Shown here: positions 10,063-21,337 of the stretch, piece by piece
Position numbering within the stretch: position 1 is the stretch's first letter
Layout of the letters: every line of letters starts with the position of its first letter
Assembly (NCBI GenBank): GCA_025506515.1
Contig: CM046447.1
Coordinates: 87,045,852 to 87,109,851, forward strand
Length of the DNA: 64,000 nucleotides
Direction of reading: 5' to 3'
Origin: Flaveria trinervia
Lineage: Eukaryota > Streptophyta > Magnoliopsida > Asterales > Asteraceae
Notes under the pieces: generated by a model
The model's database searches: none
What the model was told of the DNA's origin: nothing
The model's input: the letters and a program-made list of their open reading frames with translations, nothing else
Program-made: the position numbers and the translations under genes

Positions 10063-12779
10063 TGTCACACCCTCAAAATCCATATGCGGAGTTTTACCAC
10101 GAGACGTGTGAATAAACCAGGATCACAGTCAATAGTTACTCAGAACGACTCTATATGCCATAATTAAAATAACATCAACCAAAGTATAAACTTTAAACTG
10201 TGCGGAAGCGTTTTGTAAAACAACCCAAAGAAATAAAATGTATACTATGGCAAAACATGCGCCAACCCAAAAGAGTAAACATTAATCATTAAAATAATAA
10301 AGATGTCTTGAAGACCGAGTCTTAGAATACAAGTGAACCATGTAGTGCTCCTATGGCAAGCAAGCTAATGACCTGAAAATAGCATACTAAAATGTCAACA
10401 CAATGGTTGGTGAGTTCAAGTGTGATATTCAAACATAAACAGTTTAATAATAGAGATATAGAAGTAGTGCATTGTAACAGATAGCTAGTCCATTAACAAT
10501 AAATATTAACTCATAGTGATTTCGCAATTGAAGCTGATTGTGTTACGTTGTTGCCTCCTGTCATGACTTAACAGGTCGTGACAATGTTCAATAGGACAAA
10601 TTGCACTCGGTTGACCTTGAGTCACACAGGTGGGGCTCGTCAGACTCAGTAGTACTACCCAAATTTCCCCGCTATTCAATATTAACAATTCGAAAATGTG
10701 AGGAATTTTCCATGATATCAACACTATATTAATATTATACACAACTTGAATATATAAAGCGTTTGTGATTTACCAGTATGCTATCTCCCCCAAAAGAGAT
10801 TAAATAAAGAGTGGGGCATGAACTCACCTGATATGCGTAATAGATACTTAGAGTTTTACTTGACAGACAGAGTGGACAGACAACCTTCAGAGGTTACCTA
10901 GATCATATAAGTACATGAGTACGTGCAAACAGAGAACATGTGAAACCCTAAGTACACTACAACCAAGGACTAAAGGTTTCAGAAAAACAGACACGTTTGA
11001 CCCAGTTGACCCGTTTAACTCGTTGGTGACTTTATGTGTTGTAAATCATTCAAGCAATCATACACATATATCATACATGATTACATTCAAATGGTTCATA
11101 TGTATGCCATATTATCCAGGCGTATCACTTAGATCATCATACAACCAAGTATCATACAAGTCATGCGAATCTAGAACATTAACATGTCCACTAGTTATAA
11201 TATAACTAACATGCCACACAAAGATCAAATCACGCACCACATGCCATGTGAAGCCACTCACGACTTCACATCCTAAACCCTGCCAATCCTACTAAGTAGG
11301 GGCCTTAGATTCGCACGCGTGTATGATGATCATATTCACATTCATTAACCATGTTCATTGCATTCAACATACACCACAACAATCAATTTCCAGTCCCAAC
11401 CATGATGTCTTAGCTACTAACCAACATCAACATCATATATGATCATCAAAGTCCAAACATCACCCATGATTATCCAAGCATCCCATACAACTAATTTAAC
11501 ATGTTCTATCACATTAGAATTCATCCACGAACATACTAACATGCTCCTAACATCCCAACATGTTCAAACTATCATCCTTCAAACTTTGTGTAAATAAAGT
11601 TTCCCTTTTGGGAAAGTACATTCCAACATCTATCAAACACTCAATGTATTCACGAATTCATTACAATTATACCATCTCAAGCTCATAACAACATCTAGAC
11701 ATGATTAACTATACCTAATCATCATAATCCATCAATCATCATAAACAAAAGTTTCCACTTTTGGCAAGATATGAACAACAACATTCATTCTAAGATTTCT
11801 AGCATTCATATCAACAATCTAGCACATAATCATCATCATAAACACATAAACAACATCAATTCATGATTAAATCACCCTTTCATGCAAAATAAAGTTACTA
11901 ATCTTAGTAACCTATGAACCACACGTCAAGAACATAGTTTTGTTGCATAATCAACGTAAACCAACATCAATCTAACCTCACTAACAACATAACATCATCA
12001 AATAATCACAAATCAACACCCAATTCACCAAGTTCGACCTAGGGTTTTGGCCAACATGAAAATTCCCACAAAACCATCAAAACTAACCTTAATTCTTGCA
12101 AAGGAACACGATTTGATGTTTCTAACTGTTATATTGCTTGTAATTGAACCAAAATCGCAGCCACTTGCTTGTTCTAGGTCGAATTCGTAGAGGTAGGGGA
12201 GTGGGAAATGAGGTCGCGGCCGATGGGGGGGTTTCTAGGGTTTGGGTTGTTTTATTTCTTTTAATTTTGCATAATTACCATTTAAACCCTTGTGTTTTGG
12301 TATTTTATAAAAACTAGACTTTAAACTCTTTGTAAAGTGTTTTTAACTTAATAATATAAAGATATAAACTAATGATAATCATTATATATTTTATCTTTAT
12401 AAAAACACAAAACATACGAATAAATAGGCACGTTTTCACGTTACGCGATTAATTCCTAATTAATATTTAAAACATGCAAACACATAAACATAATACCATA
12501 ATCACATAATCAATTAGATTATCAATAATGTAACATTATTAATTATTATTAGGTCACCAACGTTAAACGACAACTAGTGTGTGCTTACGACACGTGTATG
12601 CAAGACTCAACGAAACTAACAGAGTTTGATAACAGAAATTTACCGGATGTCGCATTATCCCCATGTTGAAAGAATTTTCATCCCGAAAATTGCGTTACAT
12701 GATGAGAGTGTTCCATCACTGGTCTACTACATTGGCACACAGAAATCGAAATCGAGTGAGTTTTGGATGAGTTGTCACA
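10063..12779 (-). repeat. LTR2, chimeric middle LTR
   Basis: 2,717 bp with the same termini as LTR1 and LTR3. From 10063 to 11079 it shares all seen variants with LTR3 (for example CCACGAGACG, CATGATT). From 11095 to its end it shares them with LTR1 (for example GGTTCAT, CCAGGCGTATCACTT, against GGATCAT and CCAGGTGTATTACTT in LTR3). The switch lies in 11080-11094. No TAAAC duplication flanks it. This is expected for the product of a crossover between the right LTR of one copy and the left LTR of its homologue or sister. Confidence 0.92.
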
Positions 12780-13240
12780 TCATCCCCATGTTGAAAGAAA
12801 TTTCGTCCCGAAATTTAAATCAATACCTTCGTCTGCTGGCATCGTCTTTTCGAATAGTTGAGGGTACTTAAGCTTCATTTTATCTTCTCGTTCCATGTGA
12901 ATTCCGGTCCATGTCGTGAATTCCAACGGATTTTGACAATGGGTATCTTGCTTTGCTTAAGTGTTTTCACCTCACGGTCCATCACCTCGACTGGTTCTTC
13001 AATAAAATGCAATTGTTCATCCACTTGAACTTCTTCTAGTGGTACGACCATTGTTTCATCAGTTATGCACTTCTTTAGGTTTGATACGTGAAATACATCA
13101 TGGATTCCACTTAGCGAATCAGGTAGGACTAGTCGATAGGCCACTGGACCTATTCTTTCCACTATTTCAAATGGTCCAACATATCTCGGATTTAGTTTCC
13201 CTCGCTTACCAAACCGACTACGCCTTTCCATGGTGAGACT
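12780..13240 (-). pseudogene. Gypsy copy 2: integrase C-terminal region and chromodomain
   Basis: Same content as 4214-4680, with stop TGA at 12782-12780 against the LTR border. Single-base differences from copy 1 (one C missing near 12895, another near 13217) put the chromodomain end out of frame here where it is open in copy 1. No substitutions were seen between the copies in this stretch. Confidence 0.82.
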
Positions 13241-13385
13241 TTCAACAAAACTTTGTCACCAACCTAAAACTCTAAAGGTTTCTGTCTCTTATCAGCATAA
13301 CTTTTTTGTCTGTCTCGCGCTGCAGCCATACGGTTTCGTATTTGCATAATCTTCTCGGTTGTCTCATGAATTAACTCGGGACCTG

Positions 13386-14060
13386 TTAGCTGATTATCAC
13401 CAATTTCTGCCCAGCAAACTGGTGATCTACATTTTCTCCCATACAACGCCTTGAAGGTGCTGCCTGTATGCTAGTATGATAACTGTTGTTATAAGAAAAC
13501 TCCACCAATGGCAGGTGAATTTCCCAGTTATTCCCGAAGTCAATCACACAAGCACGTAGCATATCCTCCAATGTCTGTATGGTACGCTCACTCTGGCCAT
13601 TCGTCTGTGGGTGATATGCAGTACTCATATCTAATTGCGTACCCAAAGATTTCTGCAATGATTGCCAGAAATGTGACATGAAACGAGCGTCGCGATCGGA
13701 AATAATTGAGATCGGTACATCGTGTCTCGAAACGATCTCTTTAAGGTACAGTCGAGTCAATTTCTCCATCTTATCTGTTTCCCTAATTGCAAGGAAATGA
13801 GCAGACTTTGTCAATCGATCCACAATAACCCATATCGTGTCACAACCAGTATTAGTCCGGGGTAACTTAGTAATAAAATCCATGGAGATCTATTCCCATT
13901 TCCACATTGGTATCTCAGGTTGTTATAGCAGTCTGGATGTTTTTGATATTCCACTTTTACTTTCGAGCAGGTCAAACACTTGCTCACATACGTAGCTACA
14001 TCCGCTTTCATGTTAGGCCACCAGTAGTGCGCCTTTAGATCATGATACATCTTGTCAGAT
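13386..14060 (-). pseudogene. Gypsy copy 2: integrase
   Basis: The core at 13386-13883 is identical to copy 1 over its whole length (MDFITKLPRT to the E-containing helix). The HHCC module is clearer here, at 13811-14050 (YHDLKAHYWWPNMKADVATYVSKCLTCSKVK), because one G of a run near 13939 is missing relative to copy 1. The two modules lie in different frames. Confidence 0.84.
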
Positions 14061-14237
14061 CCAGGATGTATAGAGAGTACTTAGATTTTGTGCCTCGCTC
14101 ATAACTAAATCTCTTAGATTTTCATAAACAGGCACCCAAAGTCTATCCATGAAATACCGAATTCCATCCTCTTCACCACCAGCTATTTATCCATTCCCTT
14201 AATGACTCAGAACCAACATTTTATGTTTTTAAAGCTT

Positions 14238-14790
14238 CTATCTACGCCTCCTTAACTTGTCGAGCAGTTGGGTACTGATAGTAAGCTGTAAAGCTTGCAC
14301 CCGTCTGGGTTTAGCTGTTTCCTTCCTGCTTAAGGCATCGGCAACTACGTTCGCCTTTCCCGGATGGTACTTAATAGCGCAATCATAGTCGTTAGTAGTT
14401 CCACCCAACGTCGTTGCCTCATATTCAACTCTTTTTGCTCGAAGATATTTTGAAGACTCTGTGATCGGTGTAGATAGTGCACTTGGTACCGTACAAGTAT
14501 GTCTCCAGATCTTTAAGGCAAAGACCACTGCACCTAATTCTAAGTCATGGGTGGTATAGTTCTTCTTATGAACCTTAGTTGTCTCGAGGCGTAGGCTATC
14601 ACCTTTTCTCGTTGCATCAAGACACAACCCAATCCTTGAATGGATGCATCGCAATACACCACTAAGTCATCCTTCCCCTCTGGTAGTGCTAATATCGGGG
14701 CAGTACAGAGTTTTTGTTTTAACAATTGAAAAGCTGATTCTTGGTTCTCACTCCATTTGTATGTCGTTCCTTTGTGAGTCAAGGCCATGA
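14238..14790 (-). pseudogene. Gypsy copy 2: RNase H
   Basis: The frame at 14540-14788 shows the N-terminal part (ALTHKGTTYKWSENQESAFQLLKQKL..VVYCDASIQGLGCVLMQ), which is split in copy 1. The frame at 14238-14654 shows LELGAVVFALKIWRH and KYHPGKANVVADALSRKE. Between them the YTDHKSL block is shifted by single-base losses near 14393, 14458 and 14498 that copy 1 lacks. Taken with copy 1, all RNase H blocks are present. Confidence 0.82.
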
Positions 14791-14824
14791 GAGGTTGTGC
14801 GATCTTAGAAAATCCTTCTATAAA

Positions 14825-15575
14825 TCATCAGTAATATCCTGCTAATCCCAGAAATGTCTTATCTCACTTGGCATTTTGGGTGTAGTCCAATTCTTTATCG
14901 CCTCGATTTTGGCAGGATCAACATGTATCCCTTTCTCATTAACAATATGACCTAGAAATTGCACTTCTCGTATCCAAAAGTCACACTTTGAGAATTTGGC
15001 ATACAGTTGCTCATCTTTCAATAGTTCTAAGATCATTCGCAAGTGCTCTTCATGATCCTCCTTGGTCCTAGAATATATCAGTATATCATCGATAAACACA
15101 ATGACGAACGGATCAAGATAGGGTTTGCACACGCGGTTCATGAGGTCCATGAACACAGCAGGTGCATTAGTCAACCCAAAAGGCATGACCAAGAACTCAT
15201 AATGACCATAACGAGTACGAAACGCAGTTTGGGAATGTCTTCTTCTCGAACTCTAAGTTGTGATAACCAGATCTTAAGTCAATCTTCGAATAATAGCTTG
15301 ATCCCTGAAGCTGATCAAACAAGTCATCGATACGAGGTAAAGGGTATCGGTTCTTGACTGTTACTTTGTTTAACTCTCTATAATCGATACACATCCGAAT
15401 GTGCCATCCTTCTTTTTAACAAAAAGAACAAGAGCTCCCCAAGGTGATGTGCTAGGTCAAATAAAGCCCTTATCTAAAAGCTCCAGAAGTTGTGATGACA
15501 ACTCTTGTAGTTCGTTCGCTGCTAATCGATAAGGTGCCCTAGCAATCGGGGTTGCACCGGGAGTCAACTCAATCT
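14825..15575 (-). pseudogene. Gypsy copy 2: reverse transcriptase
   Basis: Blocks CIDYRELNKVTVKNRYPLPRIDDLFDQL (15197-15394) and MPFGLTNAPAVFMDLMN with VFIDDILIYS (14842-15192) match copy 1. The nonsense TGA before PSTSPWG is at 15459-15457 and the TGA pair after GLAGYY is at 14830-14825, the same codons as in copy 1. They therefore predate the duplication. Confidence 0.85.
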
Positions 15576-16130
15576 GGAATTCCACTTGGCGGTGCGGTGG
15601 TAATCAGGAAGATCCTCTAGAAACACCTCTGGAAACACCTCTGGAAAGTCGCGCACTATGGGAATATCCTCCATTCTCCTTTCTTCCGCTTGATTATCGG
15701 TTACAAGTGCTAGAATAGCCACACGACCCTTTCGTAATAACTTTTGAGCTTTCATGTATGAGATGATGCCTATCACAGCACCACTCCTATCACCTCTGAC
15801 GGTAAGGAAATTGTCACCAACAGGAATTCGTATGATCTTCTCACGACATATGACTTCCGCTTGCTTGCTAGAGGGCCAATCCATGCCTATCACAACATCA
15901 AAACTCCCCAGCGTAACAGGCATAAGATCTATAGTGAAAGTATGACCAGCAAGTTCTATCTTACAGTCTTTAAGGATATGCGTTACATGGATCTGTTTAC
16001 CGTCGGATAATTCCACGGTGTATTTAGATTCTAAGGCAGAGGGTATATCATTAAAAGACTACAGAACTTTAAGGACACGAAACTCCTATTGGCTCCAGTA
16101 TCGAATAGTACCGTAGCAAAACAATCATTA
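15576..16130 (-). pseudogene. Gypsy copy 2: aspartic protease
   Basis: The second half of the protease domain (LSDGKQIHVTHILKDCKIELAGHTFTIDLMP..FDVVIGMDW) is open at 15564-16016 and extends further than in copy 1 (to PIVRDFPEVFPEVF), because a G absent from copy 1 is present near 15660. The DTGANRSF active-site segment lies in another frame at about 16070-16120. Confidence 0.8.
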
Positions 16131-17262
16131 ACAAAGAACCTACCAGTAACAGTTGTGGGATCATTTAAAGCCTCACCTGAGCCAATGACGAAGGCTCTCC
16201 CCTTGGCTCCATCTTTATTGATGCCATTACCAGTACCATTGCCACCGTTGTTGTTATTACCGTTGTTGTTGTGTTGTTGTTGTTGTTGTTGCCATTACCA
16301 TTTCTCCTTAGTTGTGGGCAGTTTCGCCTATAATGCCCTTCTTTCCCACATTCAAAGCAACCTTTGGGAGTTTCCTGAGGTTGTTGTGGCCTCCTTACCA
16401 GTTCACCACGACAATCCTTAGCAGCGTGTCCAATTTTTCCGCAGCGTTGACACTTGAAGTTATCACACCTTCCCACATGATGGTAATTACACCGAGTGCA
16501 CTTCAGATGTCTACCACCATAACCACTGGATCCTTGATTATTTGCAGCGTTTGGTTGAAGTTATAGTTATTGTCGAACCTCCGTTGTTGCTGAACTGGTT
16601 GTTGTTGCTGTTGAGGTTGAGGTTGACCGCTAGAAGATGATGATGCTTTGGCGTTGTTGGCATTATCCCACTTTCTTTTTTTGTCGGGCACGCTTGCCAC
16701 AGCGCCCCGCTTGGGTAGACGTCCTTGCTCCATGGCTTGGTCAGTTAGCTTATGAGCTAACTAGATGGCTTGCTGAATTGTGGTTGGGTTGGAAGCAATT
16801 ACCATACTTTGAATTTCGGGTACTAATCCCCGTATGTAATGCTCCACCCTCTTATGCACCTCATTCACCATTCCGGGCACAAAGTTGCTAGCTCATGGGT
16901 TCTGGTGGTGTAGGCCTTGATTTTCGAGCCCTGCATCTTCAGTTGCCAGAACTCCATCTCTAGCTTCTACACTTCATTGCGAGGACAGTACTCCTCAGTC
17001 ATCATTGTTTTGAACTCACTCCATGGAAGTCCATTCGCCATCACTTGTCCTAGCATCTGGACTTGCGCGTTCCACCAAGACAGAGCAGCACCCTCTAAAG
17101 TCCCGGTGGCATACTTCACTTGATCAGCAGGTGGACAGTTGCATTTGGAGAAGACAGACTCAGTCTTCTCGAACCATCGTACAAGCCCTACAGCACCCTC
17201 AGTACCGCTGTAGGTGTGTGGTTTACAGTCCATAAAGGACTTGTAGGTACACACCAGTGGTC
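16131..17262 (-). pseudogene. Gypsy copy 2: gag, main exon
   Basis: Same capsid segment (16967-17284) and CCHC knuckles (16165-16476) as copy 1. The two CAG to TAG type stops recur. An (AAC)n tract at about 16250-16290 is shorter than in copy 1 and shifts the frame after the knuckles. Other single-base losses near 16547 and 16876 distinguish it from copy 1. Confidence 0.85.
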
Positions 17263-17344
17263 CTGTTTTTAACACAACACACATTAATCAGACATCCCAT
17301 ACAGTTATGAAGGATATCAGATTTATCTTTCTATCATTGTTTAC
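17263..17344 (-). other. Putative 82-nt intron inside gag (copy 2)
   Basis: Exact counterpart of 8706-8787: GTAAACAATG at the start, TTAAAAACAG at the end, same length, and an in-frame junction QPAG to GPLV. Its retention without change in both copies says nothing about selection, because the copies are recent duplicates. Confidence 0.6.
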
Positions 17345-17505
17345 CTGCTGGCTGACCCGCCTGGGCAGCAACCACTGCCGCCTGAACATGCTCATTAATT
17401 AGAACAACTAATTCTGCGGGGGTCATGTTATAGCACCACGCCCTGTTCTCCAGTGCCACATCCACGTCCGCGTCCACGACCACGTCCACGTCCACGGGCA
17501 TCCAT
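17345..17505 (-). pseudogene. Gypsy copy 2: gag N-terminal exon
   Basis: Counterpart of 8788-8950. Two single-base losses near 17430-17442 shift the frame between the RG repeat and NMTPAELVVLINEHVQ. As a result the RG repeat is read as a V/D repeat (MPVDVDVVVDADVDVA) in the open frame. Copy 1 keeps both parts in one frame, so these losses are either recent or consensus errors. Confidence 0.7.
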
Positions 17506-17778
17506 TCTTTCCACTTTACATCACAAATACAATAATGAGAAACATCAAACACATTTATCTCATTGAAGTACAGTAAACAGTAAATAAAAGAAATAATGAA
17601 TCATCACAACCACAACATTCATAACAAAAATGATAACCAAAGTAAATAAATTGTAAATAAGTCACAATGTATTTATCAATGTCAAAATTTAAGTTTGTCG
17701 TTCGTGTGGGGAAGCAACCCTTCTCACATAGGTTTCAAAAAGAAAAAACAATACGTATTCTAAGTCATATAAAGAAAG

Positions 17779-18477
17779 TCAATCGGCAACATCTGACCCA
17801 TCACTGTCATCCTCCATCTCCACCGGTTCCTCCTCCTCGGGTTCCTCCTTGGGATCCTCATCCTCAGGTTCTGCTGCATGAGCAGGAGCTATAGCAATCT
17901 GAAGTGCCGCTAGTTGGGCTTCTAAGATAGCAATCCTATTATCGGCCATGGCGTCCCGCTGTTCATGAGCAGTCACGCGCCCCCGGAGTGCAATGAGACC
18001 ATCTTGCATATGGTGACACCCGTTTAGGGTCTTCCCATGTTGCTTCTCGAGTTCATCCATTTGATGTCTCAGTTTGTACACCTCATGTTGCAGTGTACAG
18101 ACATCACCTGTGAGCCGCCTGACTCGATGCTGCTCAGTGTCCAGTGCAGCCACCAGTGCAGCAATCAGTTGCTCTTTGGACTGCACCGTCCGTCGGAGTG
18201 AAGGCATTGGTTGGTCGACGTTGTTCCTAGTCCTAGGCCTCGGAACAGGTATGCGCTCCCTATACATAATGTGATCAACGAATCTAGGACAAAAACTCCA
18301 GTCTCGTGGAGGGTCACGCTCCATCAATGCAAAAGGTTGATCCCAGTCAATCTCCTCCCGAGGATAAGCTAGTCGGGGCCAATCGAGTCCATTGTCAAGT
18401 ACAGGTGCGGGAGGTGGGGATTCCGATCGTGAAGGTGATTCAGCTCGTTTACCCGGAGCTCTCGATGATGATGCCAT
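17779..18477 (-). CDS. Gypsy copy 2: ORF0, coiled-coil protein upstream of gag
   Basis: Translation is identical to that at 9225-9923 with no indel, which makes it the only frame of the element that is open in both copies. Same Kozak-like ATG, heptad region and acidic tail. It sits 78 codons or so upstream of the gag ATG, separated by an AT-rich stretch of about 270 bases without open frames. Confidence 0.65.
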   Translation of the reverse strand: MASSSRAPGKRAESPSRSESPPPAPVLDNGLDWPRLAYPREEIDWDQPFALMERDPPRDWSFCPRFVDHIMYRERIPVPRPRTRNNVDQPMPSLRRTVQSKEQLIAALVAALDTEQHRVRRLTGDVCTLQHEVYKLRHQMDELEKQHGKTLNGCHHMQDGLIALRGRVTAHEQRDAMADNRIAILEAQLAALQIAIAPAHAAEPEDEDPKEEPEEEEPVEMEDDSDGSDVAD

Positions 18478-18595
18478 GTTGCAGAGAGTGTGACGTGTAT
18501 GCCAATGAGTATACAGTAGATGAGAATAAGGCACAGGTAACTAACTAACTGTGTGCGGTTATAGTCTAGTGTGTATGCAACCTAGTTCCCTATAA

Positions 18596-18613
18596 CCAAT
18601 GGCTCTGATACCA
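18596..18613 (-). promoter_or_regulatory. Primer-binding site, tRNA-iMet type (copy 2)
   Basis: TGGTATCAGAGCCATTGG on the minus strand, placed against LTR3 as in copy 1. Both internal units therefore have their own PBS and polypurine tract. Confidence 0.9.
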
Positions 18614-18616
18614 ATC

Positions 18617-21332
18617 TGTCACACCCTCAAAATCCATATGCGGAGTTTTACCACGAGACGTGTGAATAAACCAGGATCACAGTCAATAGTTACTCAGAAC
18701 GACTCTATATGCCATAATTAAAATAACATCAACCAAAGTATAAACTTTAAACTGTGCGGAAGCGTTTTGTAAAACAACCCAAAGAAATAAAAATGTATAC
18801 TATGGCAAAACATGCGCCAACCCAAAAGAGTAAACATTAATCATTAAAATAATAAAGATGTCTTGAAGACCGAGTCTTAGAATACAAGTGAACCATGTAG
18901 TGCTCCTATGGCAAGCAAGCTAATGACCTGAAAATAGCATACTAAAATGTCAACACAATGGTTGGTGAGTTCAAGTGTGATATTCAAACATAAACAGTTT
19001 AATAATAGAGATATAGAAGTAGTGCATTGTAACAGATAGCTAGTCCATTAACAATAAATATTAACTCATAGTGATTTCGCAATTGAAGCTGATTGTGTTA
19101 CGTTGTTGCCTCCTGTCATGACTTAACAGGTCGTGACAATGTTCAATAGGACAAATTGCACTCGGTTGACCTTGAGTCACACAGGTGGGGCTCGTCAGAC
19201 TCAGTAGTACTACCCAAATTTCCCCGCTATTCAATATTAACAATTCGAAAATGTGAGGAATTTTCCATGATATCAACACTATATTAATATTATACACAAC
19301 TTGAATATATAAAGCGTTTGTGATTTACCAGTATGCTATCTCCCCCAAAAGAGATTAAATAAAGAGTGGGGCATGAACTCACCTGATATGCGTAATAGAT
19401 ACTTAGAGTTTTACTTGACAGACAGAGTGGACAGACAACCTTCAGAGGTTACCTAGATCATATAAGTACATGAGTACGTGCAAACAGAGAACATGTGAAA
19501 CCCTAAGTACACTACAACCAAGGACTAAAGGTTTCAGAAAAACAGACACGTTTGACCCAGTTGACCCGTTTAACTCGTTGGTGACTTTATGTGTTGTAAA
19601 TCATTCAAGCAATCATACACATATATCATACATGATTAACATTCAAATGGATCATATGTATGCCATATTATCCAGGTGTATTACTTAGATCATCATACAA
19701 CCAAGTATCATACAAGTCATGCGAATCTAGAACATTAACATGTCCACTAGTTATAACATAACTAACATGCCACACAAAGATCAAATCACTCACCACATGC
19801 CATGTGAAGCCACTCATGACTTCATATCCTAAACCCTGCCAATCCTACTAAGTAGGGGCCTCAGATTCGCATGCGTGTATGATGATCATATTCACATTCA
19901 TTAACCATGTTCATTGCATTCAACATACACCACAACAATCAATTTCCAGTTCCAACCATGATGTCTTAGCTACTAACCAACATCAACATCATATATGATC
20001 ATCAAAGTCCAAACATCACCCATGATTATCCAAGCATTCCATACAACTAATTTAACATATTCTATCACATTAGAATTCATTCACGAACATACTAAAATGC
20101 TCCTAACATCCCAAACATGTTCAAACTATCATCCTTCAAACTTTGTGCAAATAAAGTTTCCCTTTTGGGAAAGTACATTCCAACATCTATCAAACACTCA
20201 ATGTATTCATGAATTCATTACAATTATACCATCTCAAGCTCATAACAACATCTAGACATGATTAACTATACCTAATCATCATAATCCATCAATCATCATA
20301 AACAAAAGTTTCCACTTTTGGCAAGATATGAACAACATTCATTCTAAGATTTCTAGCATTCATACCAACAATCTAGCACATAATCATCATCATAAACACA
20401 TAAACAACATCAATTCATGATCAAATCACCCTTTCATGCAAAATAAAGTTACTAATCTTAGTAACCTATGAACCACACGTCAAGAACATAGTTTTGTTGC
20501 ATAATCAACGTAAACCAACATCAATCTAACCTCACTAACAACATAACATCATCAAACAATCACAAATCAACACCCAATTCACCAAGTTCGACCTAGGGTT
20601 TTGGCCAACATGAAAACTCCCACAAAACCATCAAAACTAACCTTAATTCTTGCAAAGGAACACGATTGATGTTGCTAACTTGTTGTATTGCTTGTAATCG
20701 AACCAAAATCACAGCCACTTGCTTGTTCTAGGTCGAATTCGCAAAGGTAGGGGAGTGGGAGATGAGGTCGCGGCCGATGGGGGGGTTTCTAGGGTTTGGG
20801 TTGTTTTATTTCTTTTAATTTTGCATAATTACCATTTAAACCCTTGTGTTTTGGTATTTTATAAAAACTGGAGTTTAAACTCTTTGTAAAATGTTTTTAA
20901 CTTAATAATATAAAGATATAAACTAATGATAATCATTATATTTTATCTTTATAAAAACACAAAACATACGAATAAATAGGCATGTTTCCACGTTACGCGA
21001 TTAATTTCCTAATTAACATTTAAAACATGCAAACACATAAACATAATACCATAATCACATAATCAATTAGATTATCAATAATGTAACATTATTAATTATT
21101 ATTAGGTCACCAACGTTAAACGACAACTAGTGTGTGCTTATGACACGTGTATGCAAGACTCAACGGAACTAACGGAGTTTGATAACGGAAATTTACCGGA
21201 TGTCACATTATCCCCATGTTGAAAGAATTTTCGTCTCGAAAATTACGTTACATGATGAGAGTGTTCCATCACTGGTCTACTGCGTTGGCACTCAGAAATC
21301 GAAATCGAGTGAGTTTTGGATGAGTTGTCACA
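18617..21332 (-). repeat. LTR3 (5' LTR of the tandem gypsy element)
   Basis: 2,716 bp with TG..CA type termini, followed by the target duplication TAAAC at 21333-21337. Its first about 1 kb equals the same part of LTR2. Its remainder carries substitutions against LTR1 and LTR2 (for example CACTCACC for CACGCACC, CGCATGCG for CGCACGCG). Confidence 0.92.
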
Positions 21333-21337
21333 TAAAC

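Larger units (their letters stand above)
1499..21332 (-). mobile_element. Tandem Ty3/gypsy chromovirus, LTR-int-LTR-int-LTR
   Basis: Three LTRs (1499-4213, 10063-12779, 18617-21332) alternate with two internal regions (4214-10062 and 12780-18616). The 5-bp duplication TAAAC occurs at 1494-1498 and 21333-21337 and not at the inner borders, so the whole array descends from one integration. Element orientation is minus: a PBS of tRNA-iMet type lies left of LTR2 and of LTR3. Domain order (PR-RT-RH-INT-chromodomain), LTRs of about 2.7 kb and CCHC knuckles in gag place it among chromoviruses, most like the Tekay group. The two internal regions are near identical, while the outer LTRs carry about two dozen differences, nearly all transitions, in their first roughly 650 bp. 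This points to an old insertion and a recent duplication. Confidence 0.93.

Noticed and set aside
10063..12779. Two independent gypsy insertions side by side
   Set aside because: Independent insertions would each carry their own target duplication and four LTRs; here there are three LTRs and one outer duplication.
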